From: Hydractinia symbiolongicarpus
Lineage: Eukaryota > Cnidaria > Hydrozoa > Anthoathecata > Hydractiniidae
Reading direction: 5' to 3'
Assembly (NCBI RefSeq): GCF_029227915.1
Contig: NC_079875.1
Span: forward strand, 30,346,001 to 30,410,000
Length of the DNA stretch: 64,000 nucleotides
The notes under the pieces were generated by a model. That model saw nothing but the letters and a program-made list of their open reading frames with translations. It was not told the DNA's origin and did no database searches. Within the stretch, counting starts at the first letter, position 1, and every line of letters begins with the position of its first letter. The position numbers and the translations under genes were made by a program. Shown one piece after another: positions 46,621-60,800 of the stretch.

Positions 46621-47269
46621 TTCACTAAGATTAAAATTCGGGCAATGGCTTTAATGTCCCACTATAAAGTATAATTTATAATTCCCCCGTTAAAGGTTAA
46701 AAGCCTCACAGGCTTTCTGTGCTCTCAGGCTATGTATCTTACAAATAAATGCACACGTAGACACACAAAGACACAAAATACTTCTTACTCAAAAATACTG
46801 TGCTTCCACTTTATATACTTCTAAAACGTTGATGATGGTAATGTACTTTCAAAATATTAATAATATTTAATTTTACGCCAATATCGTGATCACTGTTCGC
46901 CTTTTCTAAACATCCCCCAATATCAATTACAATTTTTCACAATTTTGTTATATGATTTTTAAATACCTAATCAAAGTTAACGTTATGGATGATCTTATGA
47001 CTCAGATGTTTTGCAGCTCTTTGTCCACCTAGATCTTTTCTTATGGTGGTGTTTTGAAAATTATAACTGCTTGAATAGCAACATTATTAGTCACCACATA
47101 CAAAACAACGTATTGAAACTTATTTTGACCATTTAAGTCGTTATTATATATATTATATATGCACTGTGCAAACTCGGGCATTATCTTTCTCCATCCATGG
47201 TAGTGTCTCTATACTTCGCACTATTTCACTAACATATGTCTTACGCTTGTCAAGTCTCGGGTCAGAACT
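46621..47269. other. Non-coding stretch
   Basis: No coding or structural signal recognised. Confidence 0.4.
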
Positions 47270-47870
47270 CATCCTATAAAACCCAACTAGTTTTAAATCT
47301 ACAAAAAAGAGCTATGTGCAAAATAACCTTTTCGATTTAATTCTCATTCTGCTCCTCTGTTTCCGGATCTTAAAATTCTTTCTTTTTTTGATGATTTCAA
47401 GATGTCAACATTATTTTTTTTCATAAGTTAATCAATCACAAACTACCCTTTACTCTTCTAAATAATTTTATAATTACATTTAATGCTTGCAATCTTCCAA
47501 ATAATCGTGCTAATCCGGGCTCAATGCGTTTGCTTAGAGTGAGTACAGTCACATTTGGAAATAAGTATCAATCCATCGTCTCCTTTTTTAACAGTTTTTA
47601 GAAGTTAATATGTCTACGCTGTCGTTGGGTCATCTAAAGTATCTGGTCAAGTTTTATTTTTTTTTCATCATATAGTAGTTTTAACATTTAATCTTTTTAT
47701 TGTTGCATATATCGATCGTTATTTATGAGTACATAAAGTTTGTAATTATAATATTTTTCAAAGTTGTAATTTGGTTTGGTGGTCATTCCTACATATTAGG
47801 TATTATCCCATCGGAATGGTCTCCGGTCTATTAGGACAAATAAATAAATGAATACTTACTTACTTTCTTA
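47270..47870 (+). pseudogene. LINE 3' remnant (reverse transcriptase C-terminus and tail)
   Basis: Shifting plus-strand frames read LVLNLQKRAMCKITFS, then HSAPLFPDLKILSFFDDFKM, NHKLPFTLLNNF and GSMRLLRVSTVTFGNKYQSI, the typical C-terminal region of CR1/L2-type LINE ORF2 proteins. The 3' end is followed by CCCATCGGAATGGTCTCCGG and a short AAATAAATAAATG/CTTACTTACTT tail. It is 5'-truncated and frameshifted. Confidence 0.65.
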
Positions 47871-47879
47871 CTTAATTCA

Positions 47880-47990
47880 GGATAGTCTGGTATTTACACT
47901 AAATTCCCTTTTAATCTTAATACTAAAATCGGATAGCCTGACATATTTTTTAATATTTCTCTTATAACTCAACAAACTCGGTACACAGAC
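47880..47990. repeat. Single diverged unit of the 89-bp satellite
   Basis: Contains TAAAATCGGATAGCCTGACA followed by CTCTTATAACTCAACAAACTC and CACAGACTG, matching the units at 45.4-46.6 kb, directly after the LINE tail. Confidence 0.8.
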
Positions 47991-49634
47991 TGTTTTAGAC
48001 TGTTTTATTATTTCTAACAGATTTGTGTTTCCATTATCAAAACGTGAAGAAGAGCCCTGGGGAGGAGGTTGACATTTTGTGTTGTGATTAGCAATATGAT
48101 TTTACTAATTTTGCGTTAGCGCGGCGAGTTGCCGTAATTGATCACCGGGGTTAAAACAGAAAATAAAGTATGATAATGCTACGGCTGCGAATTTCGCAAA
48201 CTAGAGACTTTTGATTTCGATGATTGATTTTGTTTCATCTACAAATATTGAGAGAATATTATAGTTGTTCATATCTAGGTCTCGATATTTTGTATAGCTA
48301 TTTGTAAAGTATATATGTAAAAATACCCTGGCCGGAGTTAGCATTTTGTATGTTAAATTTTGACTATTATTGGTCCTTAGTAGTGTAGTAAGTAGAACGT
48401 ACTAGATAGTTGAATCCTTAAGTCAATAACATTTTCACCTTCACAAGACATTTCGTCATACTAAGAAGTCATGACTTACCCAACTATTACAAAACAACTT
48501 TATCAATGGCGTTATATTGTGTCAAATATATCTAGTTTGACGGTCCGTTTTCTATTCCCATCAAGAAGCTGAAGTACCTTTTTTTCGCAGATTACTTTTA
48601 GCACATTTTGGGAGCTTTTAATTCTGATACCTTTCAAAACTAAGATTGTGTTATTGTTGTGTACTACTAATTCTATTTAAACCGGACCGTGATATGTAGA
48701 AATTTGTCGGATACTTCTTAACCAACATTTGACCTAAAATCATAACGACAACCTCAGTTTCTTTGATTTTTTTACTATACTAGTCGGTAAACCGTGGGTA
48801 AATCCCCCAGCTATTATAAAGAAGTAAGGGACCTTTAAACGCCGGGATCAGCCACAAGTAGCTGTGTGACCCATTGTGGAACGCCCAGTGGAGTACTTAA
48901 TAAGACCCGTAGAGTTGAGAGCTTCAGTGTAGGAATGAAGTAAAGCACACACAAAATTATGGTGTTTTATTTTCCCACAATTTTAGCTGAAATAAAAACA
49001 CAGTTTACAACCCGTTGGTACCCCGCCATGGAAAAAACAGTTAACCAACCTTTTATATTTTTCAAAATATACTCAAACCTGAGCAGTTAGGTAAAAAAAT
49101 GCCGCGCATAAAATTTACCGCAACTTCGGTTAAATAGAAACACAGGAAATAGCCTGTTGTTAACAATGGGATGAGCGCTTGGCACAGGTATACTGTCTCG
49201 AACATGCTATATATGCAAAATATATACCGTTTTCCAAAAAATTATATCCTAACTTCGGTTTAAATAAAAACACAGGAAACATTCCGTCGTTACTCCGTCT
49301 AGCTAAAAAATCACTCTGCAATTTTTCTTTGTGGAATATGTTTTCATGACAGTTATAAAAGTTGTAGTTACCTAACTGCATTTAGCATCATAAAAATGAT
49401 AAAAATTATTGTTTAAGAAGTTTTTTGTAGTCAAACTGCAATTGGCTACTTTCACTTTTTAGCCAGAGGAAGCTGAAGAGCTAGCCACAACCCCAACATA
49501 AAAATAAATATTGTTATACCACATAAGATAAGAACTTTAAGAGAATAATAAGACTAGCTATAGCAGAATGTTACCTCGTTATCTATGTTTGTAGCTAGAA
49601 CCCTAATATTGTTATGTTTAAGATTTATAAATTG
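47991..49634. other. Non-coding stretch
   Basis: No gene recognised on either strand. Near 49,060-49,290 there is a loose direct duplication (TTCGGTTTAAATAAAAACACAG and a close variant about 125 bp before it). Confidence 0.4.
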
Positions 49635-50102
49635 GAGTCTGCTAAATTTTGTGCCCTGCGTGTCTACGTACATACATGCTTTACGAGCTTTTGCGGCTAC
49701 ATGGCTACGTGACTCAGCTTTTCACGTGCCTACATGCCTTCATTTTTTTGTGATAATTTCTTTTGTTGGATACTCCCCGTTGTTGCTAAAGAATCCAGTA
49801 GTAAGCGTTGTTAGTATACTCTGAATCAATGGAAAATCACGTGTTTTTTGTTGTTGTTGATACTTCAATGGGAACTTCACAATCTTTTTAAAAGCCTTGA
49901 ACCACAAAATTTCATCTTTTGCAAAAATTATTTCCCCTAATTTCCCAATTATTTCGAATCGTGAAGGTTTATTAATGAAATACCAATTACCGCAGAAGCA
50001 CTAGGGCACGCAAGTACATAAAGCACGTAGAGAAACTAAGGCGCGTAGGCACATAAAGCACGTAACCACGAGGGCACGTAAGGCACGTAATTTAGCAGAC
50101 TC
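49635..50102. repeat. Foldback (MITE-like) element with ~110-bp imperfect inverted arms
   Basis: The ends are GAGTCTGCTAAAT (49,635) and ATTTAGCAGACTC (50,102). Inside each arm are repeated ACGTGC / GCACGT blocks (for example GGCACGTAAGGCACGTAA), so left and right arms pair imperfectly over about 110 bp with about 250 bp between them. No target duplication was identified. Confidence 0.7.
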
Positions 50103-50619
50103 TATACATGGCTAGAGAACGTGATGATATACAATCGCGATCGATATCTCTAATACTTTTTTCCCGGTCCTTTTATTCATCGCAATCTATTTTAAGGTTT
50201 TTTGGAAAGAAGTAAGTTTAGTAACAAGCACATACTACTATCAAAATATTCTTTTATTTTTATTTTTTCTGTTCCTCGTTTTCGGCTAAACGAGTACTTT
50301 ATCTCGAACTTTAGAAAGTCTTCGACGCTCGATAACTCGACTATCCTTAATCTTGAACTTTCGACGTCCTAAACTTTTTTATCAGTTCCCTGGGAGTTTG
50401 AGTCGACCGTATTTATTTTAACACGTGGTATTAAGAAGAAAAAAAGTTTAAAAGGAGACCGACAAACCTGACAGCACCACTTTCAAACCAAAATGGCTTT
50501 TGTTACATGTTTTCGGTTTTTTTGGATTGTACCTTCTGTAAACAAAATTCGCAAAAATCGCGTTCCGCGGGAATTTTCCGAAATAAAGCTGCGGCGCTTT
50601 TTTATTTCGAACAAAATAC

Positions 50620-51400
50620 GGCTATTATTAAAGAGACTAGTCGTTAGCCCGTGGAAAAATCCACATGCTCGTCCATCCTTTATATTTACCAGTCGAAACA
50701 AATTGGATAAAAATATATCGCATTTGATATTCGTGTTTCCGTAGCACGATTTTCTAACTCAGCGGGGCGTTTGAGCATATACAGAAAAAATACGGCTATT
50801 ATTAAAGAGACTAGTCGTTGCCCGTAGAAAAAACCACGGGTTCGCCCGTCATTTATATTTACCCGCCGCCAAAAGGTAGATGAAAATATATAGCATTTGA
50901 TATTCGTGTTTCCGCAACATCATTTTCTAACTCAGCGGGGGGTCCGCGCAGAGACAGACAAACGACGGCTATTATTATAGAGACTAGTCGTTAACCCGTG
51001 GAAAAATCAACGGGGTCGCCCGTTGCGTTCGCTCGTCCTTAAAATTTACCCGTCGCAACAAAGTGGATAAAAAAATATCACATTTGATATTCGTGCGCAT
51101 TTTAAAAATTTCGTGTTTCCGTTACGGGACGCCGCTTTCGCGGACACACAGACAGACGACGGCTATTATTCAAGAGACTAGTTGTTAACCCGTGAAAAAA
51201 TCCACGGGGTCGCACGTCCTTTAAACTTAACCGTCGCAACAAAGTGGATAATAATATATCGCATTTGATATTCGTGTTTTCGTAATACGTCTATCTAACT
51301 CAGCGGGGGTTCGTCGCAGAGACAGACAAAATACGGCTAGACTAGTCAGTAGTCGGTTCGGCCGTCCTCAAAATCCACAACGTTTTCGTGTGGACAGACA
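50620..51400. repeat. ~165-190-bp tandem repeat with a CCCGTGG...CCACGGG hairpin, 4-5 units
   Basis: Units begin ACGGCTATTATTAAAGAGAC followed by TAGTCGTT at about 50,628, 50,792, 50,965, 51,158 and (partial) 51,338. Each contains CCCGTGGAAAAATCCACGGG or a variant, then TCGCCCGTCCTTTA, ATATCGCATTTGATATTCGT and CAGACAGACG. Single relatives lie at 43.4-43.8 and 38.07 kb. Confidence 0.85.
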
Positions 51401-52470
51401 GACCGTTATTAATATAGGGAGCATAGCCTTAGCCTGGTGAGCACAGCCTTTGATCTGAAAAGAAATAGTCACCATGAATTGAATTGTAGTCTCTAATAAA
51501 AGGCATTAAACATATTCATACCATGTCGGGAACACCATTTGACCTAAAAAGATGCTGACAAGCTTAGTTGATCTGAAAGTTTTTTAGTATTAAACACTGG
51601 CATTAAACAAATAGTTTTGTTACATTAGTTGTATATACCTACTATATCTTTGTTATTCGATAAAAATCCTGTATTTTTTTCGAAAATTCTTATCATCCTT
51701 CCTTAATGTCTAAATTCTGAAACTTAGCTAAAATATGGCTAATACATAAGTATTTTTCAAACTGATTTCTTTCCTTTGGTCTAAAAGCATCTCATAAGAA
51801 CTTTAATAATTCTGTTTGTACTCAAATTATTCATTTTTGATATTTACGAAATAGAGCCCCGTAAGCTCAATCATTGCGTTATGAATCACCACGCTTTAAC
51901 TGATGGAATTTTTTGTCTGTCTTTTATATACATGTTGACCGCTTCAGTTAAGTGCAAGGAAGTTATTTCATAGTAAAAGAAATTCCGTAATGCTACATCT
52001 GGTGTGCGTCAGCGAGTAACATAGTTTCATTTTTGTCAGGCAACCCAAAATTCTCTGTTTACACGTCCTTGCCACGCCAAAAAATTGCATTACATTGCGT
52101 TGTAAAAACATAAATAAAAGTGCCTTTTTAATCAAGAAGTAAAAATTAACCAAATCAAATGCACAATATTTATTAAGACAAGTGAGAGTATGACAACAAT
52201 TTTCCGAAATTTTAAAGACGTATAAACTGTCTAACTAACTAAAGTTTTAAACAAAAACCTTCAAATATAGCTACTGAAATTCACAAAAATAAAAAGCATT
52301 AAAACCGAGCTAGCTGAAAAATGTACTGTTTCTTAGACTGTTTTGGTTTCGCCATCATTTTTTTCACTCGCTAGAAATCGTAGTTTATTCTTGACGTCAC
52401 GTGGTTTATGCTTACTGAACACGGCGTCCTTTTAAGAAAAATTTGGGTTAGGCAGAGAAATCTTATAATT
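51401..52470. other. Non-coding stretch
   Basis: No coding exon or repeat recognised. Confidence 0.4.
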
Positions 52471-52471
52471 A

Positions 52472-52543
52472 TTACAACCCTGGGTTTTGGGTTGTAAAAC
52501 GGTCACGACCCTGGTACAGACCTGTTCAGCTGGTCTGTACCAG
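52472..52543. other. Two adjacent perfect hairpins
   Basis: TTACAACCC / GGGTTGTAA (52,472-52,480 and 52,489-52,497) and CTGGTACAGACC / GGTCTGTACCAG (52,511-52,522 and 52,532-52,543, 9-base loop). They sit just before the second 89-bp satellite array. They could be transposon ends or an RNA structure. Confidence 0.6.
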
Positions 52544-52599
52544 AGTCATGCTCGTACCGACGTCTGAATGTTAGAAAAAATACAGATGCCCTGCTTGAT

Positions 52600-53135
52600 T
52601 TTTTCACAAACTCGTACCCAGACCAATATCATGTTAATCTTAGTAATAAAGTCGGATAGCCTAACATCTTTTCGCGCATTGCGTCTATATCTCGGCAGAA
52701 GAGTCGTGCCCTGACATAAAGAATTCTATTTTAAATAACTCTTTTGGCGCATTGCTCTTATGACTCGACAAACTCGTACCCAGACCGATAAAATTTTCAA
52801 CTCAGTAATAAATTCGGATAGCCTGACATCTTATCGCATATTACTCTTATAACTCGACAAACTCGTACTCAGACCGACGACATTTTAATCCTAGTAATAA
52901 ATACGGATAGCCTGACATTTTTTCGCACATTGCTTGTATATCTCAGTAAACTCGTACCCAAACTGAGAGAATTCTATTTTAAGTAATAAATTCGGATAGC
53001 CTGACATCTTTTCGCATATTAATCTTACAACTCGACAAACTTGTACCCAGACCGATAACATTTTCAACTCACTAATAAATTCGGATAGCCTGCTAAGTTT
53101 TTGCACATTGCTTTTATAACTCAGCAAAATCGTAC
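52600..53135. repeat. Second, more diverged array of the 89-bp satellite, about 6 units
   Basis: Units share TTCGGATAGCCTGACATC and CAAACTCGTACCCAGACC with the 45.4-46.6 kb array and keep the 89-bp period (CGGATAGCC at 52,816 and 52,905), with more substitutions between units. Confidence 0.9.
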
Positions 53136-53149
53136 CCTGACTGTTTTGC

Positions 53150-56100
53150 TAATATAATTAAAAACTAGTCCCAGGCTGACATTGCTTCAATTCCAATACT
53201 AATTTTAGATCTTCTTGTTTTTTAATGGTGTCGCAAGGCCTGCAAAATTTTGTGTATAGTCTGTATATTAGTAATTTTTTATTATACAGACGCTGCTTTT
53301 AACAAATAATAAAAGTTCTATCGGGAGTGTGATATAAAGAAAATACATAATCATTCCTTTAAAGTGATAAAAGTTCAATAAACTATAAAATACATTGTAA
53401 GAGTTTTTTCTTTCTTCTCTTCTTCTTCTTTTGCAGATATGACTTTCTCGTAAAACAGCATTAAGTTTTTCTAAAATATAACATCATATCAATCGGGACA
53501 AAACTAAACACTATGCAGTGACGCAGTTTGTATGTTTCATGGTGTCATATAAAAAGAGTTTTACTAAATTAACGTGTTATAATATATTTATAGGTTATAC
53601 ATACATTGGACCTATAAAATAGACTCCATTTCTATAAATACATAAATTACATTGGTATACTTGTGCTGTGATTAGAGAGCTTCAATTTACACTAACGTGC
53701 AACCATTTACCTGGATGCATAAACATGTGCTAAAAAATCACATTGAAAGGTGATTATTGTTTTTAACTACTCCACAAAGCATTTTGTGTGCACTCTTACA
53801 CAGGTGCAGTAAGTGAAAAAAAAGTTACTCCATACCTGAAATATCGATAATCCCCAGATTGCACATATTCTTGTCTTTTTTCATTTCAGTGCTTCCCATC
53901 AGGTAATATTATGAACTCTAAAGTGAAAGTGTTTAGAAATATAGGAGGTTTAAAAAAATTTTTAACCATGCTTTCACAGAAAATTGCCCACAAAAAACGA
54001 CTCTATTAAGGACACAATCAATCCAATTTAGCAATTTCATTTTCAAATTGTCAGTTTTCTTAATCATTGCTTAGTGTGATATATACAACTACCTTTTTGC
54101 TAATTAGAAGAAAACATGCATCCTATTTTTAGATAAATAGTGTTGATGAGAAAATTTGAAAAATTAGATAGATCGTGTAATACTCCCAAGTATTGTGAAG
54201 AAACACTGCTACACATGCAATAATAGGAAAGATACACATAAAGAATTTCAGAAATTACTTATAAACACTTTTTAATCATTTTTTAAGAATATATATATAT
54301 AAGCATTTTATAAGTATTTGTAAGTTCTTGTTAGATTATCTAGGTAAAATGTTCCAGACAGTTGTCAAATATTTGGAATAATATTTTTACAAGCACTACA
54401 AGAATATGTTAAAAAAATAATTCGAAATAAGAAAATTCTAGCAATTTTAATCATTATTTACTTTGATCTAAATTGCTAGAACTTTATTATTTTGCTGCTG
54501 CTGGTACAATTGTAAATACTATACAGACTCAAGCACCTAATGCTTTTAGAAGGACAACCTGCAATTAAAAATTAACATGGTTAAACACATGAACGTAATA
54601 CTTCACAGAATTAGTCCAAAAAGACAAACAAAGAAAGTTAAACATGTTCTTAGATATTTCTTTCTCCTTTCACTTTTCCAAGTAAAAGGACAAAAAAATT
54701 TCAAACGTAAACAATTACTAATAAAACCTTAACAAAACACCCTGCTTTTCTACCAGTAGAAGAAATAGTACTAGCAAATCCTATATTATGCGTAATCAAA
54801 GCTTATCAAGGTCTAGAATTACTGGACAAACTTCCCATAATTTATAAACAGACACAAAATGATAATATTTTAACAATATCTACGAAGTTTCTGTTACTGT
54901 TTTACTGTCACAGTATACAAATTGTTTTGACAAAGTAAAACATTTTATCACTTAAATTACTACTGAGTTGAAACTTTTATCCTAAAGTAAAATAACTTAA
55001 GAATGTAGTAAAAAATTGACAAGAAGAATGCTCAAAAAAATTAAGAATATTTTGCCTATGCTCAGTTTAAATATATCTGGAACTTCATCGCAAACTGCGT
55101 TTTGACAAGCTTTCGAAAAATCTCTTTTTATGACCTGACGAAGAAACTATACACAGAGTTTAAACGACATAGGTCATATATATGATTGAGCATCCTGAGA
55201 CTCATTTCCTAAGCATGAATATATATCAAGGATATAATATCTTCAGCAAACAGACAATTAGTGACCTATTTTTGTTATGTGGTGCTTTTGGAATATTGTA
55301 ACAGAATTAGTGCAAAAAAGTTTGTTTTTAGCTATGCTTTCTCTGTTTAGAAATTTAGGCAGATTTAAAGAGGCAGATAAGATGTTTTGAAGAAAATAAG
55401 CTATTATGACTAAATAATGAACAAATAAGTGTGATTTATTCAACAAAATGATGTGATCAATGACTATCATGTGCCCACATGATAGTCAAAGCCCTGAATA
55501 ACATATTATCGTAATTATATTTATTGTGGTTAGAATTTTCTAATTTTTCCAGATCACAGTCATGAAAAAGAACAGCTAGCTAAAGCCACACAGCACACCT
55601 TTCGACTATATAGCTATTTAGATTGCTAACCTTGTTTAATAAAGTTAAATTTCTCTAAAGCACAGAGCTGTGCTAGCTAGCTACAGACAGGAGGGTCATT
55701 AGCTATATATTGCTTTTTTAACACAAGTGTCAAGTTATCACAACACCGGGCACCTATGAAGTTACACACTCAAACTAACCATAGCAATAAGTCTTGTATT
55801 TATAACTTTAATATATATATTTAATAGTACCATAACAACAACTCAATATGTTTGTTTAGATAATCACGTAATTAGGACTACAGCTAGCTAGCTACAGCTA
55901 TTAGTTTAGAAAAACTTTAGTCTCCGCCTACTACAGTAAACCACTTCACAGTAACATATTAAAATTAACGATTACATTCTGTATAAACAAACAAAAAACA
56001 CAACAGCTAGCTAATCATATAGGTTACGCTTAGCTTATTAAACAAGCATCCTCTTACAGAGATGGTCTGCCAGACTGTCAACCATTATTAAACACAAGTG
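53150..56100. other. Long AT-rich stretch without genes
   Basis: No exon recognised. Contains a short TA run (about 54,291-54,301) and several GCTAGCTAGC-type palindromes near 55,670-56,010. Confidence 0.45.
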
Positions 56101-56109
56101 GAAATGTTA

Positions 56110-56560
<451 letters not shown>

Positions 56561-57816
56561 TTTCTACATAGAAAGCAGCTTTTTCGCGGTGAAGTATTTT
56601 GCTATTTTTGACAATTTTCACGGAATTAATTGCAGCTAAAAAAGATTAGTTTTTGCAAATCGCGGAAAATAAAAAAAGAATTGTCAACTACTTTCCAAAT
56701 TGCATATTTCGCGTCTACTACACGCTTTTTGTAAAAACATGCAACTTGAAGGAAGCCTACGAATGTTTATAACTTTTTTAATTTGTCTCAAAATGCTTTT
56801 AAATTCTTCTTAATTTTTCTCCTATTTTGTCATTTTTTTCGTTTAAAGGAGCATTTCAGTACTTCTCGGTATTGACAAAGATGAAAAATATTGTTAACAT
56901 GTTCCAAAGTTTTGTACCTGTGAAGCTCTATGTTCTTATAAAAAAGGTGCATTTCAATGAATTCCCAAAGATATTTCACACCACTTCCTGATTTGGTGTA
57001 ACCCTTATCAACCAGTCAAAATAGACGGGAAAAGGTATTGTCGTGGTAGAAAATTTCGATTAAGAATCTAAATACACTATTGCTAATTTCGCTAGTTTTA
57101 AAAAACGCAAAATTTTGACTGCCTAACAGAACCGATGTAACAAACAAAAGGTTGCTAGACTTGATAAGATAAATATATTTTTAATCTTAATAAAGTTACA
57201 AAATTAAAGATGTCAAAAAATGTTATCATCAAAACTAAAAAGAAATACATAAATGAAAATTGTTTGGAATTTCAACATATTTCCGATACATATCTCTAAA
57301 AGTTATGCAAATAATATGTATTCAAAAAACTGATAACACCTAAGTTTGATTTCGATTTGTGAATTAACTCTGCAAGCTAACGCGTGAATTTGATATTCTC
57401 AAGTTGATGGTCAACAAGCAACAAGTAAGCCATCCGATCAGCTTGTGAAAGAGAGACGCTTAATAAAAAAAATAAAAGCGAAATGACATTGTTTCTCACG
57501 CATATATGTCAACGATGGAAAGTTACGTAGCTAAAAGTTTTCTACTCTCTCCGTAATGCATCGATTAAGCGCCAGGGCTCTTTCTATATATATCTTTAAA
57601 CTATTGACTTCTGTTTTTACTTTAATCAAAAAGTGAAAAAGATAAATATATATCTTGGTGCAATTGTTTTAGGGAGGTAATATTTTGAGTAGGGCGCCAA
57701 AAAACTTAAACAAATGGACATATTAAGGAAAAGCGTATATTAGGGAGTCGATATTACGAGTGGGGCGCTTGATGAATGCATCACGGTTTGTGCCATATAA
57801 TAATGACAAAACGGCA
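56561..57816. other. Non-coding stretch 3' of gene B
   Basis: No exon recognised. Around 57,670-57,770 two similar blocks (TTAGGGAGGTAATATTTTGA and TTAGGGAGTCGATATTACGA, each followed by GT/GGGGCGC-like bases) lie about 65 bp apart. Confidence 0.45.
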
Positions 57817-60800
57817 CTAAGTATTCCAGTGATTCATCATGTCCTTTGCTTCATTTAACCACTGACGACATTTGCAGTATTCTTCCCTTTTCATAGCTCT
57901 TTGGTATTTCTCACGCATATTTAAAACTAAATATTTCCAGTAGTCGGCGTCTTTTCCTTTGCACGCTTCTTTCATTTTTTCGTTTTTGCTAATGCATCTT
58001 TTTACTTCGTTTGCTGTAAATGTTTTCGTTTTTGACACGTTATCATAATCTTTGCGTTTCATTAATTCTTCACATACATACGTAAGACCGAGAAACATGG
58101 TCCTGCAGTGCTTTCTTCCTTTCACAAGGTCGTTTTTCTTTACTGTTTCATATTTCGCAATTTTCTACAATAATAAAAAGTCATTATATATAATACGGCG
58201 GCATTAATTCCTTAAGTATTTAAAACAAAAGGATTTTTTTTTACAAATTATTAAAATTTAAGGTGTATTCAAATTTTTTGTAAGGACTTTAAAAAAACTG
58301 CGGTACATCAAAATTTATTCGGAAAGTGTCGATTGAGAAAACTATTCCTGAAATTACCTCGTCCAAACTATCTTTTAAAGGATGGTTCTCCACTTCACAG
58401 TCATCAACTTCTGACATTGTTTGCAAGTTCTCGTCAGAAATTTCATTTAAACTTTCAGCAGAGAATTCGCAAATAGAATTGTCATCCTCTTCACTCGAGT
58501 CATCATTATTGCTTGAATTGCTTCCGATAGAGTCTTCACCATACTAAAATTTAACAAAAAGAATCCCTAAAATATCACACATGAAGGAATAAAACAGAAA
58601 ACGTGTCATGTTTTTATAAAATAAATAGTACCTGATGCTGTAATACTAAACAACTCCCTTTAGGTGGCTAAAATAAAATGAAGTAAAGAAATTGTGAAAT
58701 TTGAAATTTGGCAACCTCTAGTAAAATGTACCAGGCATGTAACTAAAGGCAAACTGTTTAAAGATTACTTGAACAAAAATATTAAATAAATAAATAAATC
58801 AAAACAATCCTACTTATGACATTCATAAATCAATTAATCAATTTCGTTTTAAGTGAAAAACCGCCTTAATGGAATGTATGCAAAACCAAACTTCGATCCA
58901 GAATTACGTTAAAGAATTTGACTGATCTATATGGCGTGATATTCGTCTTTCTTATAGAGCAAAAAAGTGTAGCACCTTTTGTTTTCGCTTTGGATACGTT
59001 TTAAGTGTTGTCTTTGGAACAGCAACAGACTTTTTAGCATCCTTCTGTAAAAAAAAGTCATTTTAAGTTTAAAAACGCAATCATTTTTATATCATGATTT
59101 CCTTATAATGAAGAAAAACAAAGCAAATAATAGATCAACTTACTTTCTTTACATTTCCTCCATTTTTATTGTAGAAAAGATCAATTCTATTGGTCTCCCC
59201 TTCCAGCTCTTCCAAAATATCCATAAAATCTGACAATTCCTTTGGTTCCAGGCTATTGTTTTTGCTTACCCACTCGATAACATCATCTTTACAGGGCATA
59301 ACTTTTTCATTCTTTAAGATTGCAGATGTAATTTTTTCAACATCTTCTTTTTTTAACGTTTGCGTAACTCCACCAACTTCAAATGTATTACCCATCATCA
59401 TAGCAAGTTTTAATGCCTCTCTATGATTTGAATACAAATTGTAATGGATATTTGTGGTATCCTCTTTATTTTTCATAAAGTGCTTTGCGAAATAACCACT
59501 GTCAATTCCATCAACCTTACACCCGAATGTTGCGCATGCACATCTTATTCGAGTAGGACTTACTCTATCATATTCGTGTTTGCCAAATACCGCCGCATTT
59601 TTGAAAGATGACGTCAGGCTACTGCCAATTGTAGCGTGCGACAGTTGATTTGTATCTGATGAAATGAATAAATAAGTATTTGTTGTGGGATTCAAAACAG
59701 GCCTTATTTCTTTGACATAGTATTTAAGATGTTCAAACACGTTTTTAGGCAAGACAATGACCTTTTCACCATATATTGTGGATGTTTTATAACGGGAATT
59801 AGTAAACACCATGTATCCAGGATATTCTTCGCTAGTGTGCGCTTCCTGGACATCCGAAACCCTGAGTTCTATCAGGTTTGATGATCTCAACCCATTCATT
59901 ATGCACAAGTTAGTAATCAGATAGTCTCTAACCTGCTGACAAAACCGTTTTGTAGGTTTCTCAGACTTAGCGACCCTTTCAATACTTTTCACAAGACCCT
60001 GCACAAAATTTGATCGGCCATATTTAATCATATGGGTAGGAGTCATTAAGCGTTTAATCTTAATTCGTCTAATGTCAGTTTTACGCTGGGCAATGGATTC
60101 AGTAAAATCAGCGTTCCATTCATCGATATATTCCGACAAAGCTGTCATTTGATCACGGGTAATGCCGCCATAGACATGGCGACGACGTAAAAATCTAATA
60201 AATGCTCTCAAAGCGACGTATCTAACCCTTAGAGTGGAAGCCTCATTTCCTCCTTTACCAATCAAGCGGTAAGTTGGATCGTGGTATTTATCTTCAACAA
60301 GCAAGCAATTTGCAAATGCACTGGCTGGTATCACTGCCATGTTGGGATCGATAATAGTCCATATGTACTCCACATGCTGTCTGTACCTAAGATAAAATGA
60401 ATCATTTTCAAATTTACCAAACAGAAAAATTCTAGTGTGGGTTCAGTTTTAAAGAGTTCCACGATAAAAAAAATTGAAAAAGTTTTGGAAAAGTTCAATA
60501 AAGTTTGGAGCTAGAAAATCCTATAAATGATGTCTTATTTGTAAGGATTTCAGGTTCGTAACCACGATCTACTAGGGTTAGGATAACGATGGAACATGTA
60601 TATCAATAAGACGGATTTGTCTTACCTCTTTGCCTTAACAGCTCCTTTCTTCTTTTCCACTTTACTTTTAAAAGCTTCTAGCAACTCCTCTCCGGTTTCA
60701 TAATACATGAGAAAGTTATCTCCTTCAATATCCCAATCTGCTTTGTTAGATGCATTTACTTCCTTTGCATTATCTGGCAGATACTTAATCGTTCTCCCAG

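Noticed and set aside
45383-46625. A ladder of ~63-codon minus-strand frames every 89 bp, looking like a gene family
   Set aside because: They are the same satellite unit read in successive frames. The period is not divisible by three and the peptides have no independent support.
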